Source of the DNA: Bacteroidota bacterium
GTDB lineage: Bacteria; Bacteroidota; Bacteroidia; J057
DNA: 13,873 bases
Direction of reading: 5' to 3'
Assembly: GCA_963169475.1 (NCBI GenBank)
Contig: CAUJFT010000304.1
Coordinates: 1 to 13,873 of the forward strand
Shown: piece by piece, positions 1 through 7,491 of the stretch
Position numbering within the stretch: position 1 is the first letter of the stretch
Layout: every line of letters begins with the position of its first letter
Notes under the pieces: generated by a model
Told to the model about the DNA's origin: nothing
Database searches by the model: none
What the model saw: only the letters and a program-made list of their open reading frames with translations
Position numbers and translations under genes: made by a program

Positions 1-87
1 CTTGATACGAGAGTACCTCCGGGTATTTATCTTTTACAAGTTACTTCCGGTAACAGAAGATACCTTAAAAAGGTCATCGTTCAATAA
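1..87 (+). CDS. C-terminal end of a T9SS cargo protein (partial)
   Basis: Only the last 28 codons and the TAA stop are in the window; the gene begins upstream. The readable tail contains PPGIYLLQVTSG followed by a basic end, YLKKVIVQ. This is the closing strand pattern (G-x-Y-x-L-x-V...K-x-V/I) of type A C-terminal sorting domains, which the type IX secretion system recognises on outer-membrane-exported proteins of Bacteroidota. The function of the cargo is unknown because its body lies outside. The next gene on the same strand has the same kind of tail, so these may be neighbouring secreted proteins. The tail family is fairly certain; nothing else can be said. Confidence 0.8.
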   Translation, partial: LDTRVPPGIYLLQVTSGNRRYLKKVIVQ

Positions 88-151
88 AAATTGAGCGGTT
101 AAGCCTCTAACTCAATAATTTGTGTTATCAAAAAAATTAAATCGTAAAAAA

Positions 152-1828
152 ATGAAACAGAGTATTTTTCTTTTGCTGATACTTTTAGCTGGCGGGATAC
201 AAGCCACAACGTGGACAGTCGCCACCAATGGAAATGACAATAATTCAGGGAATGTTGCCTCTCCGTTCAAAACGATTCCTTATGCGATAGACATGGCTTC
301 TCCCGGAGACATTATAGAAATGAGAGGAGGAAACTATCCGTCTTCCGAAATAAGAATTTCAAAAAGTAATTTAACCCTCCGTTCCTATCCCGGAGAATGG
401 GCAATCGTAACTGCCCCTGTAAATGATGAAAACATAGCCGCTTGTTTTTGGTATGACGAGCCAGACGTATCTGGCGGTACGCTCGAAAATTTTGAAATTA
501 TAGGGGGGTATTATTACGGGGTGATGTTTGAAACCAATTGGGAATGGGGAGTACCCGATAATGAAAGGCATGGGGCGAGCAATATCACGATTCGCGGGTG
601 TAAGGTTCACCACACAGGAAGAGATTGTATTAAAATCAAACCCGGTTGTGCAAATATTCATATCCTCTCTTGTGAAATATATAATTCCGGAGTAGGTCCC
701 GGCGCACAGATAGACTTCAATGCCGAAGGGATAGACAACGTAAATGGTTCTGGTATGGTAGTAAAAAATTGCTATTTTCACAATACTGCAACCTCCGGCG
801 TGTATGCAAAGGGCGGAGCTTCTAACTGTATCATCGAAGAAAATCTCTTGATGAATCTCGGAGAACATGGAATCCTACTAGGTTTCTATACAGATGCAGA
901 ATATTTTGATACCAATGCAAATCCTGGTTATTATGAATGTTTGAATAGTGTAGCAAGAAATAATATCATCATCAATACTGGCGGTTCTGGCATCGGTTTC
1001 TTTGCCGCAAAAAACTGCAAGGCATATAACAATACCGTAATCACCCCCTCTACGCTCTATCATGCTCCTTTTTATATCTCTAACGGGGATATATGGCTTA
1101 GTCAGACCCAGACTGTAACCCCTCCTTGTGTAAACCTTACCGTTCAGAATAATATATTTGTGGATAATGGACCTACTGACGGAGGAGAGGATTTTGTAGT
1201 AAGAGTTAGAGAAAACGCCCTCACCGGAACTAACGTAATCAATTACAACCTCTATCAAAGCACATTAGGCGCAGCCATATTTGATGACGGAGTAACTTGG
1301 CCTTATATGAATTTTTCTGAATGGAAAAGTACAATGGGCTTAGATGCACAAAGTATGGAAACCAATCCCGGATTAAATACCATGTATCACCTGCAAGCAG
1401 GAAGCCCTGCAATCAATGCGGGAACTTCTGTAACCGGGCTTACAAGAGATTTCGATGGCAATACCCGAACCAATGCCTTAGACATTGGAGCAGATGAATA
1501 TAATGCCGGAGTTTCTCTTTCAGTGCCTCCCGCAGCAGGAGTGATTGGGACAGGGGCGGTTTCTGGTACTACCCCCATCTCCCCCCCAATAGAGAATCGT
1601 TTAGGATTTTGCCTTATCAATAATCCTGCTATTAATGGCATATTCTATTATACCTTCCAAAGCCCTTCGTCCGAGACTTGTTCAATACAAATCTTAGACC
1701 CTACAGGAAAGAAACTATATGAGAGAATATTATCCATGTCAAACGGAGAAATAGACATTAGCCATTTTTCGGAGGGCGTTTATTTCCTTCAGGTTGAAGA
1801 TAGTAAGCCCATCAAAGTGTTAAGATGA
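152..1828 (+). CDS. Secreted right-handed beta-helix protein with T9SS type A sorting tail
   Basis: 558 residues. I start at the ATG at 152 rather than the in-frame GTG at 122, because the ATG gives a clean signal peptide: MKQ, a Leu/Ile-rich core at residues 4-12, and a likely cleavage site near residue 18-19. Residues 20-62 (TVATNGNDNNSG, SPFKTIPYAID, GDIIEMRGGNY) match the opening of DUF1565/pectate-lyase-like beta-helix proteins. Residues 65-370 have repeated short Asn-rich turns (ARNNIIINTG, YNNTVI, VQNNIFVDNG) typical of a parallel beta-helix. Residues 405-450 (LQAGSPAINAG, DFDGNTR, DIGADEY) form the closing motif common in such proteins. A Pro/Gly/Thr linker (about 452-480) leads to the sorting domain (485-558: QILDPTGKKLYE, GVYFLQVED, KVLR). 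It is probably exported by T9SS, and polysaccharide binding or lysis is a guess; I cannot assign a catalytic residue or lyase family. A weak promoter-like TTG (91-93) and TAATTTG (116-122) lie upstream. Confidence 0.9.
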   Translation: MKQSIFLLLILLAGGIQATTWTVATNGNDNNSGNVASPFKTIPYAIDMASPGDIIEMRGGNYPSSEIRISKSNLTLRSYPGEWAIVTAPVNDENIAACFWYDEPDVSGGTLENFEIIGGYYYGVMFETNWEWGVPDNERHGASNITIRGCKVHHTGRDCIKIKPGCANIHILSCEIYNSGVGPGAQIDFNAEGIDNVNGSGMVVKNCYFHNTATSGVYAKGGASNCIIEENLLMNLGEHGILLGFYTDAEYFDTNANPGYYECLNSVARNNIIINTGGSGIGFFAAKNCKAYNNTVITPSTLYHAPFYISNGDIWLSQTQTVTPPCVNLTVQNNIFVDNGPTDGGEDFVVRVRENALTGTNVINYNLYQSTLGAAIFDDGVTWPYMNFSEWKSTMGLDAQSMETNPGLNTMYHLQAGSPAINAGTSVTGLTRDFDGNTRTNALDIGADEYNAGVSLSVPPAAGVIGTGAVSGTTPISPPIENRLGFCLINNPAINGIFYYTFQSPSSETCSIQILDPTGKKLYERILSMSNGEIDISHFSEGVYFLQVEDSKPIKVLR

Positions 1829-1850
1829 AAATTCCATAGAGCTGTACCTT

Positions 1851-1884
1851 CACCGGAAAATATCACTTTTTCCGGTGTTTTTTT
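1851..1884 (+). terminator. Rho-independent terminator after the beta-helix gene
   Basis: A perfect 10-bp stem, CACCGGAAAA (1851-1860) with TTTTCCGGTG (1868-1877), has a 7-nt loop and runs into TTTTTTT (1878-1884). It begins 22 nt after the stop codon. On the opposite strand the hairpin also follows the BatD-like gene but lacks a U-tract there, so it works best for the plus-strand gene and may help the convergent one. Confidence 0.9.
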
Positions 1885-1886
1885 AT

Positions 1887-2951
1887 TTAGTCTTTCTGCC
1901 AAATTCGGTATGCACCCCAGAGCGTAACCAATAACAAAGGGAATAGATAAATAGGTCCGGGCTTATGCCCACTATCAAAGCCCAGCGAACTTTGCTTGAA
2001 TACCGCCTGATAAAAAACCTCTCTGTCATTAATTTGAGACGTAGGCGAACTCTCATCGCCGGTTACTTTTATCGTTTTTGAAGGGAAAACCAGGGAGTCA
2101 TAGGATTGTGAGCGTATATTAAAATAATACCATACAATATTACTTATCGAAAAATCTCCATTTTTAGCGGGATACAATTCATACACAAACTGCTGTGTAC
2201 CACGAATCCCCTCCGGAGCATAAATAATATTAGTTAGCGTAGCCGGTTCATTATAATAAAAAGAGGGCGGAATCGTAAAAATAGGTTTGGGAATGTGTCC
2301 GATATTACCATTACCACTGATAGTAATTTTTAGCGTAATCAAATCGCTGGTATAAGGGAGCGTATCTGAAATGTCCACATTCATACTAAACGATTCCCCT
2401 ACTAAACCCGAATTTGGCAAAGAGGTAGAAGGAAGTGCCTGAACAGTGAGTAAAAAGTTGGGGGAATGTAATGTATCTGTCTTGTCCGCAGTAAGGTCGT
2501 TATTTGCGATTTTATTATTTATTTTAGGGTTTAGTCTTTCTTCAATCTTGTAGGGGATTTTAGCCGTAGGCACTTTTATCCTCCCCACTTTGTGAGGAAA
2601 CCAAGACGCTTTATATACCTCAATCCATTTACCTTTAACTTTATTTAATACCGTATCAGTTGCAGGGAACTCCTCCTGCGCTTCCTTGACTTCAATACAT
2701 TCCGGGGGGACAAGATAATGCCCCAAAAGGCTAAGGTCGTCAGGGCTAAAAAAATACGCTTTCTCCGGATTATTACGGACGAATATCCCTCCTATTACCC
2801 TAACTTCCTCTCCTTTCAGTACGACAGAAGATCTGATGTTAAAAATAAACGCTGCTCCCGGCAAGCCGCTATTATCAGCTACTTGCGAAAAGCCCTTACC
2901 GATAAAGAGTATATATAGGAGGAATATAAATAGTTTCGGAATGCGCAGCAT
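1887..2951 (-). CDS. Short BatD-like, membrane-anchored periplasmic protein
   Basis: 354 residues from the ATG at 2951. The frame extends to a GTG at 2972, but that codon sits inside the best promoter motif, so the ATG is preferred. It has a signal peptide (hydrophobic residues 7-18, then GFSQ), about 300 periplasmic residues, and one C-terminal membrane helix (about 334-348) followed by a short basic tail (RIWQKD). The segment from about 186 to 297 follows the BatD pattern of Ig-like domains: GESFSMNVDIS, LKITISGNGNI, PIFTIPPSFY, then QQFVYELYPAKNGDFSI, the tyrosine-rich WYYFN and TIKVTGD. BatD belongs to the Bat (aerotolerance-related) group. The protein is much shorter than the roughly 500-600 residues I associate with BatD, and no batA, batB, batC, batE or MoxR gene is nearby, so it may be a solitary relative. 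Family assignment is moderate and function is not known. Confidence 0.7.
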   Translation of the reverse strand: MLRIPKLFIFLLYILFIGKGFSQVADNSGLPGAAFIFNIRSSVVLKGEEVRVIGGIFVRNNPEKAYFFSPDDLSLLGHYLVPPECIEVKEAQEEFPATDTVLNKVKGKWIEVYKASWFPHKVGRIKVPTAKIPYKIEERLNPKINNKIANNDLTADKTDTLHSPNFLLTVQALPSTSLPNSGLVGESFSMNVDISDTLPYTSDLITLKITISGNGNIGHIPKPIFTIPPSFYYNEPATLTNIIYAPEGIRGTQQFVYELYPAKNGDFSISNIVWYYFNIRSQSYDSLVFPSKTIKVTGDESSPTSQINDREVFYQAVFKQSSLGFDSGHKPGPIYLFPLLLVTLWGAYRIWQKD

Positions 2952-2971
2952 TTTACCAAAAAATAAAGCCA

Positions 2972-3003
2972 CAAAAGTACAAAAAAATTATATAATCCCA
3001 AAT
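2972..3003 (-). promoter_or_regulatory. Bacteroidota-type promoter of the BatD-like gene
   Basis: On the minus strand, TACTTTTG (plus coordinates 2972-2979) matches the -7 consensus TAnnTTTG exactly. A TTTG element (3000-3003) lies 20 nt upstream, as expected for the -33 box. Transcription would start around 2965, leaving a short leader before the ATG at 2951 and excluding the GTG at 2972 as start. Confidence 0.6.
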
Positions 3004-3393
3004 TTTTGAAAATTATCAAAAAAACTAACCGCTAATACAATCTATATCTTCGGAAACCGGAAAAATTAAAGGGTGATTATTATAGGTCTGCCTTCTTTTA
3101 TCTCTGAACTTAACGACATAATAGTTTTTTAACCATTGACCAACTCCGATAGGAAAACTCCAATAAATCCGTATTCTATCGTATAAGTATCAAGTCCAAT
3201 TTGTCTTGTATTAAATTTAGTCTAAAACAATCGTTAAACAATTGATTATCAGCAATAATTTCAATTTATACGATATGAACTAATTATGCGCAGGCACTTA
3301 GAAAAAAACAAAGTTATAAAAAAATAAAGATAATTTTTCATATTCTTATTTTTGTCCTTAACTTTGTCCCCGTTAGTAGAAAGGTGAGAGATA
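2973..3393. other. 421-bp non-coding divergent intergenic region
   Basis: AT-rich spacer between the BatD-like gene (-) and the GTPase gene (+). It holds the promoters of both at its two ends. In the middle, 3025-3189 on the minus strand is open for 54 codons ending at a TAG, but it has no ATG, GTG or TTG start and stops lie just upstream, so I do not call a gene. I see no tRNA, strong hairpin or repeat array here. Confidence 0.6.
3347..3366 (+). promoter_or_regulatory. Two candidate -7 elements before the GTPase gene
   Basis: Two exact matches to TAnnTTTG lie 4 nt apart: TATTTTTG (3347-3354) and TAACTTTG (3359-3366). Neither has a clear TTG -33 box at the usual distance. The downstream one would give a leader of about 20 nt containing an SD-like AAGGTGAG (3381-3388), 5 nt before the ATG at 3394. 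Confidence 0.5.
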
Positions 3394-3927
3394 ATGGAAA
3401 ATTCAAAGTGGTTTAGCAAGAAAGTGGTAATTTTGGGTTATCCGGCTACAGGGAAAACCTCTCTTATTAATCGGTATGTATATCATAAATTTTCAGAAGA
3501 GTACATGTCCACTATTGGACTAAATATCGTAAAAAAGTCAATGCACTTCGAGGATAAGGTGCTTGATTTGATATTATGGGAAGTAGCAGGGCAAGAAAAA
3601 ATGTGGAAAAGTTATCTAAAAGGCTGCGAAGCAATTGTTTATGTAGTTGCATTATATGATATATTGGAAAAAAAACCTTTCTCGATTCATATACAAAATA
3701 TAAAAAAGCTCGTAGCAGAACAGATAGAAAAAATAAACACGCTTGCACCCGGCATAAATATTACCTTAGTAGCCAATATGAGCGATAAAATAACGCCAAT
3801 AGAATTAGAGATTGCCAAACAGATGCTTGTACCGACACCCCAGTTTTTTACAAGTGCAAAAACGGGAGAAAATGTAGAAACGTTTTTTCATCATGTAGGA
3901 AGTAAATTATTAGAAAAATATAGTTAA
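3394..3927 (+). CDS. Rab/Ras-like small GTPase
   Basis: 177 residues, a single G domain of normal Rab size. Visible motifs in order: P-loop G15-YPAT-GKT22; switch I YMSTIG (37-42) with the conserved Thr40, as in Rab proteins; G3 WEVAGQE (62-68), where Glu63 replaces the usual Asp but the catalytic-type Gln67 is present; G4 NMSD (128-131), NKxD with Met for Lys; G5 TSAK (153-156). At the Ras Gly12 and Gly13 positions are Pro17 and Ala18. There is no signal peptide and no C-terminal cysteine for lipidation (it ends LLEKYS), so it should be cytosolic. Ras-superfamily GTPases are known in bacteria, including Bacteroidota, but roles are mostly unknown. No MglB/roadblock, GEF, GAP or LRR partner is encoded nearby. 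sucD follows after 35 nt and may be co-transcribed, which gives no functional hint. Family is certain, function is not. Confidence 0.9.
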   Translation: MENSKWFSKKVVILGYPATGKTSLINRYVYHKFSEEYMSTIGLNIVKKSMHFEDKVLDLILWEVAGQEKMWKSYLKGCEAIVYVVALYDILEKKPFSIHIQNIKKLVAEQIEKINTLAPGINITLVANMSDKITPIELEIAKQMLVPTPQFFTSAKTGENVETFFHHVGSKLLEKYS

Positions 3928-3962
3928 ATCGAAATACTTATCTATAATATAAATATTTAAAA

Positions 3963-4853
3963 ATGAGCATTTTAGTAAACAAGAATTCAAAAGTAATTGT
4001 TCAAGGATTCACCGGTAGGGAAGGGTCTTTCCATGCTTCTCAAATGATTGAGTACGGCACCCAGGTTGTTGGAGGGGTCACGCCGGGTAAATACGGAGAA
4101 ATGCACTTAGACAGACCCGTATTTAATACGGTGGAAGATGCCGTGAAAGCCACAAATGCTGATGTTTCCATCATTTTTGTTCCGCCAGCCTTTGCTGCGG
4201 ACGCTATTATGGAAGCAGCAGATGCAGGCGTAAAGTTGATTGTAGCGATTACGGAAGGGATTCCTGTCAATGATATGATTTATGCAAAAGAGTTTATCAA
4301 GGATAGAAACGTCCGTTTGATAGGTCCTAACTGCCCCGGTTTGATCACTCCTGATGAATGTAAGGTGGGAATTATGCCCGGCTTTATTCATCGAAAAGGA
4401 AGAGTAGGAATTATTAGTCGCTCTGGTACCCTTACCTATGAGGCAGTAAATCAAATTACTCAACTCGGACTAGGGCAATCCTCTGCCGTAGGAATTGGCG
4501 GAGACCCTGTAAACGGGTCCTCTCACTTGGATATTATGAGGCTCTTTAACGAAGACCCCGAAACAGACGGCGTAATTATGATTGGAGAAATCGGAGGAAG
4601 TAACGAAGAAATCTGTGCAGAATGGGTAAGAGACAATATGAGTAAGCCCGTCGTTGGGTTTATTGCCGGACAAACGGCTCCTCCGGGAAGAAGAATGGGG
4701 CATGCCGGAGCGATTATTTCCGGCGGTAAAGGTACGGCAGCCGAAAAAATGAGAGTGATGGAAGCCTGCGGAATTGAAGTAGTGAAGTCTCCCGCCGATA
4801 TTGGACAAGCAATGGTAAGCCTCCTTAAAGCAAAAGGACTTGTTACTATTTAA
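3963..4853 (+). CDS. sucD: Succinyl-CoA ligase (ADP-forming), alpha subunit
   Basis: 296 residues, full length. It catalyses the TCA-cycle step interconverting succinyl-CoA and succinate with nucleotide phosphorylation, together with the beta subunit SucC. The CoA-binding Rossmann domain carries VQGFTGREGSFH (13-24), VTPGKYG (39-45) and GPNCPG (121-126). The ligase domain has SRSGTLTYE (152-160), GIGGDPVNG (177-185), GEIGG (208-212) and the phosphohistidine loop RRMGHAGAI, with the catalytic His at residue 247. All key residues are intact. It starts at an ATG with no evident SD, normal for this phylum. It lies 35 nt after the GTPase stop and is followed by a terminator. sucC is not adjacent, so the subunits must be encoded at separate loci. 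Confidence 0.97.
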   Translation: MSILVNKNSKVIVQGFTGREGSFHASQMIEYGTQVVGGVTPGKYGEMHLDRPVFNTVEDAVKATNADVSIIFVPPAFAADAIMEAADAGVKLIVAITEGIPVNDMIYAKEFIKDRNVRLIGPNCPGLITPDECKVGIMPGFIHRKGRVGIISRSGTLTYEAVNQITQLGLGQSSAVGIGGDPVNGSSHLDIMRLFNEDPETDGVIMIGEIGGSNEEICAEWVRDNMSKPVVGFIAGQTAPPGRRMGHAGAIISGGKGTAAEKMRVMEACGIEVVKSPADIGQAMVSLLKAKGLVTI

Positions 4854-4860
4854 AAATATG

Positions 4861-4891
4861 AAAAGAGGTCGGGCAACTGACCTCTTTTTTT
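4861..4891 (+). terminator. Rho-independent terminator after sucD
   Basis: A perfect 10-bp stem AAAAGAGGTC (4861-4870) with GACCTCTTTT (4879-4888) has an 8-nt loop and a T-run (4884-4891), starting 8 nt after the sucD stop. It separates sucD from carA, which therefore probably has its own promoter within 4892-4953, though I see no exact TAnnTTTG there. Confidence 0.92.
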
Positions 4892-4953
4892 GAACTCTAA
4901 TAGAAACGGTATTTTCAGATTTTGATTTTCTAACAAATATAAACCTATACTCA

Positions 4954-6072
4954 ATGAAGTACATAAACCGGCAGCCCGCATGTTTACTCACCGAAGGAGG
5001 GCTTTTACTCCAAGGCTATGCCATCGGAAAAAAAGGAACTACTACCGGTGAACTCTGTTTTAATACCGGTATGACCGGTTATCAGGAGGTATTTACAGAC
5101 CCCTCCTATTTTGGGCAAGTACTCGTGGAAACCAATGTACACATCGGAAATTATGGGGTTCATAAGACAGAGTATGAAAGCCCCTCCGCAAAAATAGCCG
5201 GACTTGTCGTAAAAAATTTCTCCCGCACCTTTTCGCGTTATGATGCCATAGAATCCTTAGACTCTTTCCTGAATCACAATAATGTAGTAGGAATTTCTGA
5301 TATAGATACGCGACAGCTTGTGAATCTGATTCGTACTAAGGGGGCTATGAATTGTGTGATTTCCTCAGAAGTTACACAAAAAGACGCACTCGCTGAAATT
5401 CTGAATCATTGCCCCAATATGAATGGCTTAGAGTTAGCCTCTAGGGTCTCTACTCAACTACCCTATTTCTATGGCGACCCTTCCGCAAGGTTCAAGGTTG
5501 CTGCCTTAGATTTTGGCATTAAAAGAAATATCTTGCATCAATTAGCACAGAATGGCTGTTATGTGAAAATATTCCCCGCCACAACTTCCTATCAAGAGCT
5601 AAAATCATTTGACCCTGATGGCTATTTCCTTTCTAATGGACCCGGCGACCCTTCTGCAATGGGTTATGCAATTTCTACAGTAAAACAAATTTTGGAAGAA
5701 GATGTTCCGCTATTTGGAATATGTCTCGGGCATCAGATTCTCTCTCTTGCTTGTGGAGTAGGAACCTATAAGATGCACAATGGACACAGAGGGGTTAATC
5801 ACCCCGTAAAAAACTTAGTAACGGGGAGAAGCGAGATTACCTCCCAAAACCATGGATTTGCTGTTTCAAGCGAAGAAACAAGAAAATCTCCCAATGTAGT
5901 CATCACCCACATTAACCTCAACGATAATACCATCGAAGGGATTCGGGTACGAAATAAAAAAGCATTCTCGGTACAATATCACCCGGAGGCTTCTCCCGGA
6001 CCTCACGACAGTCATTACCTTTTTAGAGAATTTGTAAGCCTTATGGCAAAGCCTGAAGCCATTGTACTCTGA
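4954..6072 (+). CDS. carA: Carbamoyl-phosphate synthase, glutamine-hydrolysing small subunit
   Basis: 372 residues, the usual length. It hydrolyses glutamine and channels ammonia to CarB for carbamoyl phosphate, the precursor of pyrimidines and arginine. The N-terminal CPSase small-chain domain (about 7-140) shows GELCFNTGMTGYQEV (32-46), TDPSY, HIGNYG (63-68) and GISDIDTRQL (113-122). The class I glutamine amidotransferase domain (about 181-365) shows ALDFGIKRNI (184-193), LSNGPGDP (226-233), FGICLGHQ with nucleophile Cys257, and QYHPEASPGP with catalytic His343 and Glu345. The active site is complete. carB is not adjacent. The gene stands alone between the sucD terminator and a convergent operon; no pyrimidine-responsive leader is visible. 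Confidence 0.97.
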   Translation: MKYINRQPACLLTEGGLLLQGYAIGKKGTTTGELCFNTGMTGYQEVFTDPSYFGQVLVETNVHIGNYGVHKTEYESPSAKIAGLVVKNFSRTFSRYDAIESLDSFLNHNNVVGISDIDTRQLVNLIRTKGAMNCVISSEVTQKDALAEILNHCPNMNGLELASRVSTQLPYFYGDPSARFKVAALDFGIKRNILHQLAQNGCYVKIFPATTSYQELKSFDPDGYFLSNGPGDPSAMGYAISTVKQILEEDVPLFGICLGHQILSLACGVGTYKMHNGHRGVNHPVKNLVTGRSEITSQNHGFAVSSEETRKSPNVVITHINLNDNTIEGIRVRNKKAFSVQYHPEASPGPHDSHYLFREFVSLMAKPEAIVL

Positions 6073-6077
6073 AAGTA

Positions 6078-6127
6078 GTCATTGTTACGTAGAAGTAGTG
6101 TGAGGTTTTGCATTCGCTCAACATGAC
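6078..6127. repeat. 50-bp element with inverted ends, dispersed-repeat copy
   Basis: It begins with GTCATTGTT (6078-6086) and ends with AACATGAC (6120-6127), so its ends are near-perfect inverted repeats. On the minus strand the end reads GTCATGTTGAGCGAATG, which matches GTCATGTTGAGTGAGCG at 10336-10352 in 14 of 17 positions. It lies between the convergent carA and membrane-protein genes, where no classical terminator is visible. It resembles the non-coding GTCATG(C/T)TGAGCGA repeats I know from many Bacteroidota genomes. Its role is not known. Confidence 0.5.
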
Positions 6128-6216
6128 GGGGAGAGTGAGATAAAATGTCGGGTAGCGTATATTCTTGTATAATCCCAAGAAAATACTATAGCACGTCCCG
6201 TTCGGAGAAACTAAGC

Positions 6217-7449
6217 CTACTCGTCTTTGGGTTGGGCGATATAAAAATTCATCCGTCTATTTAGCAGCACGAACCACCCGAGGTAAGTAGCTCCTACCCC
6301 TGCCATTATACCCGTTAATGATTCCCAATTTCCCGTTAATCCAAAAAACATCAAAAACACCAAGGGGCTGAAGGCTACGATTAGAGAAAGCGCAACTTTT
6401 CGGACAAGATTAAACTTCGTTGTATTCCTACCAGAAAAGGTAAGCCCTACTGCAATTAACCATGCGATAAAATATAAGACCCGGAGTGTGTCAAATCGTA
6501 TGTCATATTGAGCTAACTCACTCACAAAGACAGAAGCTAATGATAAGGCAAATCCCGAAATTGCCGAAATTGTGAATATGCGGAGACCTGTACGTAGGAA
6601 AACCGTTAGCATTAACCCCAACCAAGCCAAAAATAATGCCCAAAGTATCGGTACTTCCTTATCACCTCTCTCAAAAATAGACTGCTCTTTTGCAAGTAAT
6701 ATCCTTTCCATATTTCTGGAAACTTCATAAGTGTTTAAATCCATAGGGTCATAGGTTTCTGTATAAAAAGAAGAATAGGGACGATAATATTTGTCGTTGA
6801 CCTCCATAGCTCTTTGCATTAAATCGGTGGAACCAACACTATTTTGTACTATTTTTTCTGCATTTGCTTCTAATGCCTCATACGTAAGCGGCTGGATTTG
6901 AGGGTAATCATCATTAGAGGTTTCCGGAATGTATAGACTGATGATATCGGCAATCTGTCCAGAATCCTCTGGGGATATTTTTAATTTATGTTGATATAAA
7001 ATACCGGTATTAATCGTATTAACATCCTCAACGATTTCGGCGTGAGTTGCGATTGCGGCAATTCGCTGATTGAGAACAACAGCATAAACAAAAGGTCCAA
7101 TCATTAGTAGGGAGATACCTCCTAATCCAATAAGCAAACGGAAATGCTGAATACGGGTTGAGATTCTTCCAAACTGTGTTTCTGCATTGTATAAGCTCAT
7201 CTGATAACTCCAATATAGAAATACAATCCCCATGGGTATCATTGTAAAAAATACTGACTCGATGACTACGGGTACATCATAAGTATAAACGGGAGTACAA
7301 AATGCCCAAATTGCCATCATAATTACCAAAGGAGTCATCCAAAATACCAATTGATGAATTTGGGTAGCCCATACATGCGGGTAATTCAATAATAGGTATT
7401 TATCTATTTTTAATAAAAAACCGGGGGTGATTTTATCTTTAAATCGCAT
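6217..7449 (-). CDS. Polytopic membrane protein, paralogue B of ABC operon
   Basis: 410 residues; I do not recognise a named family. About eight membrane helices are visible: 34-53, 61-82, 104-126, then a soluble loop of about 140 residues, then 267-286, 291-312, 321-339, 352-371 and 378-396. The protein is a paralogue of the gene immediately upstream. Shared blocks are TPGFLLKIDKYLLLNYPH (8-25), WATQIHQLVFW (27-37), YQMSLYNAETQFG (82-94), an NTG motif in the loop (147-149), FLRTGLRI after helix 4 (284-291) and GWFVLLNRRM (391-400) at the end. It is the last of three minus-strand genes, 42 nt after the previous one, behind an ABC ATPase. By context it is a membrane subunit of an ABC-2-like complex, but I see no canonical ABC2_membrane signature. 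Confidence 0.8.
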   Translation of the reverse strand: MRFKDKITPGFLLKIDKYLLLNYPHVWATQIHQLVFWMTPLVIMMAIWAFCTPVYTYDVPVVIESVFFTMIPMGIVFLYWSYQMSLYNAETQFGRISTRIQHFRLLIGLGGISLLMIGPFVYAVVLNQRIAAIATHAEIVEDVNTINTGILYQHKLKISPEDSGQIADIISLYIPETSNDDYPQIQPLTYEALEANAEKIVQNSVGSTDLMQRAMEVNDKYYRPYSSFYTETYDPMDLNTYEVSRNMERILLAKEQSIFERGDKEVPILWALFLAWLGLMLTVFLRTGLRIFTISAISGFALSLASVFVSELAQYDIRFDTLRVLYFIAWLIAVGLTFSGRNTTKFNLVRKVALSLIVAFSPLVFLMFFGLTGNWESLTGIMAGVGATYLGWFVLLNRRMNFYIAQPKDE

Positions 7450-7491
7450 ATCCTTGTATTTTATGAATGTAAAAAATATATAGATAGTTAC

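Noticed and set aside
122..151. GTG-initiated extension of the beta-helix protein.
   Set aside because: It would place ten mostly charged residues before a normal signal peptide, and it coincides with a promoter-like TAATTTG. The ATG at 152 is better.
2952..2972. GTG-initiated extension of the BatD-like protein.
   Set aside because: The GTG lies within the TACTTTTG promoter motif, and the ATG at 2951 gives a complete signal peptide.
3025..3189. Protein-like open stretch of 54 codons on the minus strand in the intergenic region.
   Set aside because: It has no ATG, GTG or TTG start, and two in-frame stops lie just upstream. This length is reachable by chance in several frames. It could be a decayed gene end, but nothing recognisable supports that.
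4954..6072. Possible fusion or truncation of carA because carB is absent.
   Set aside because: CarA is full length with an intact Cys-His-Glu triad. Separate carA and carB loci are common, so the absence is not odd.
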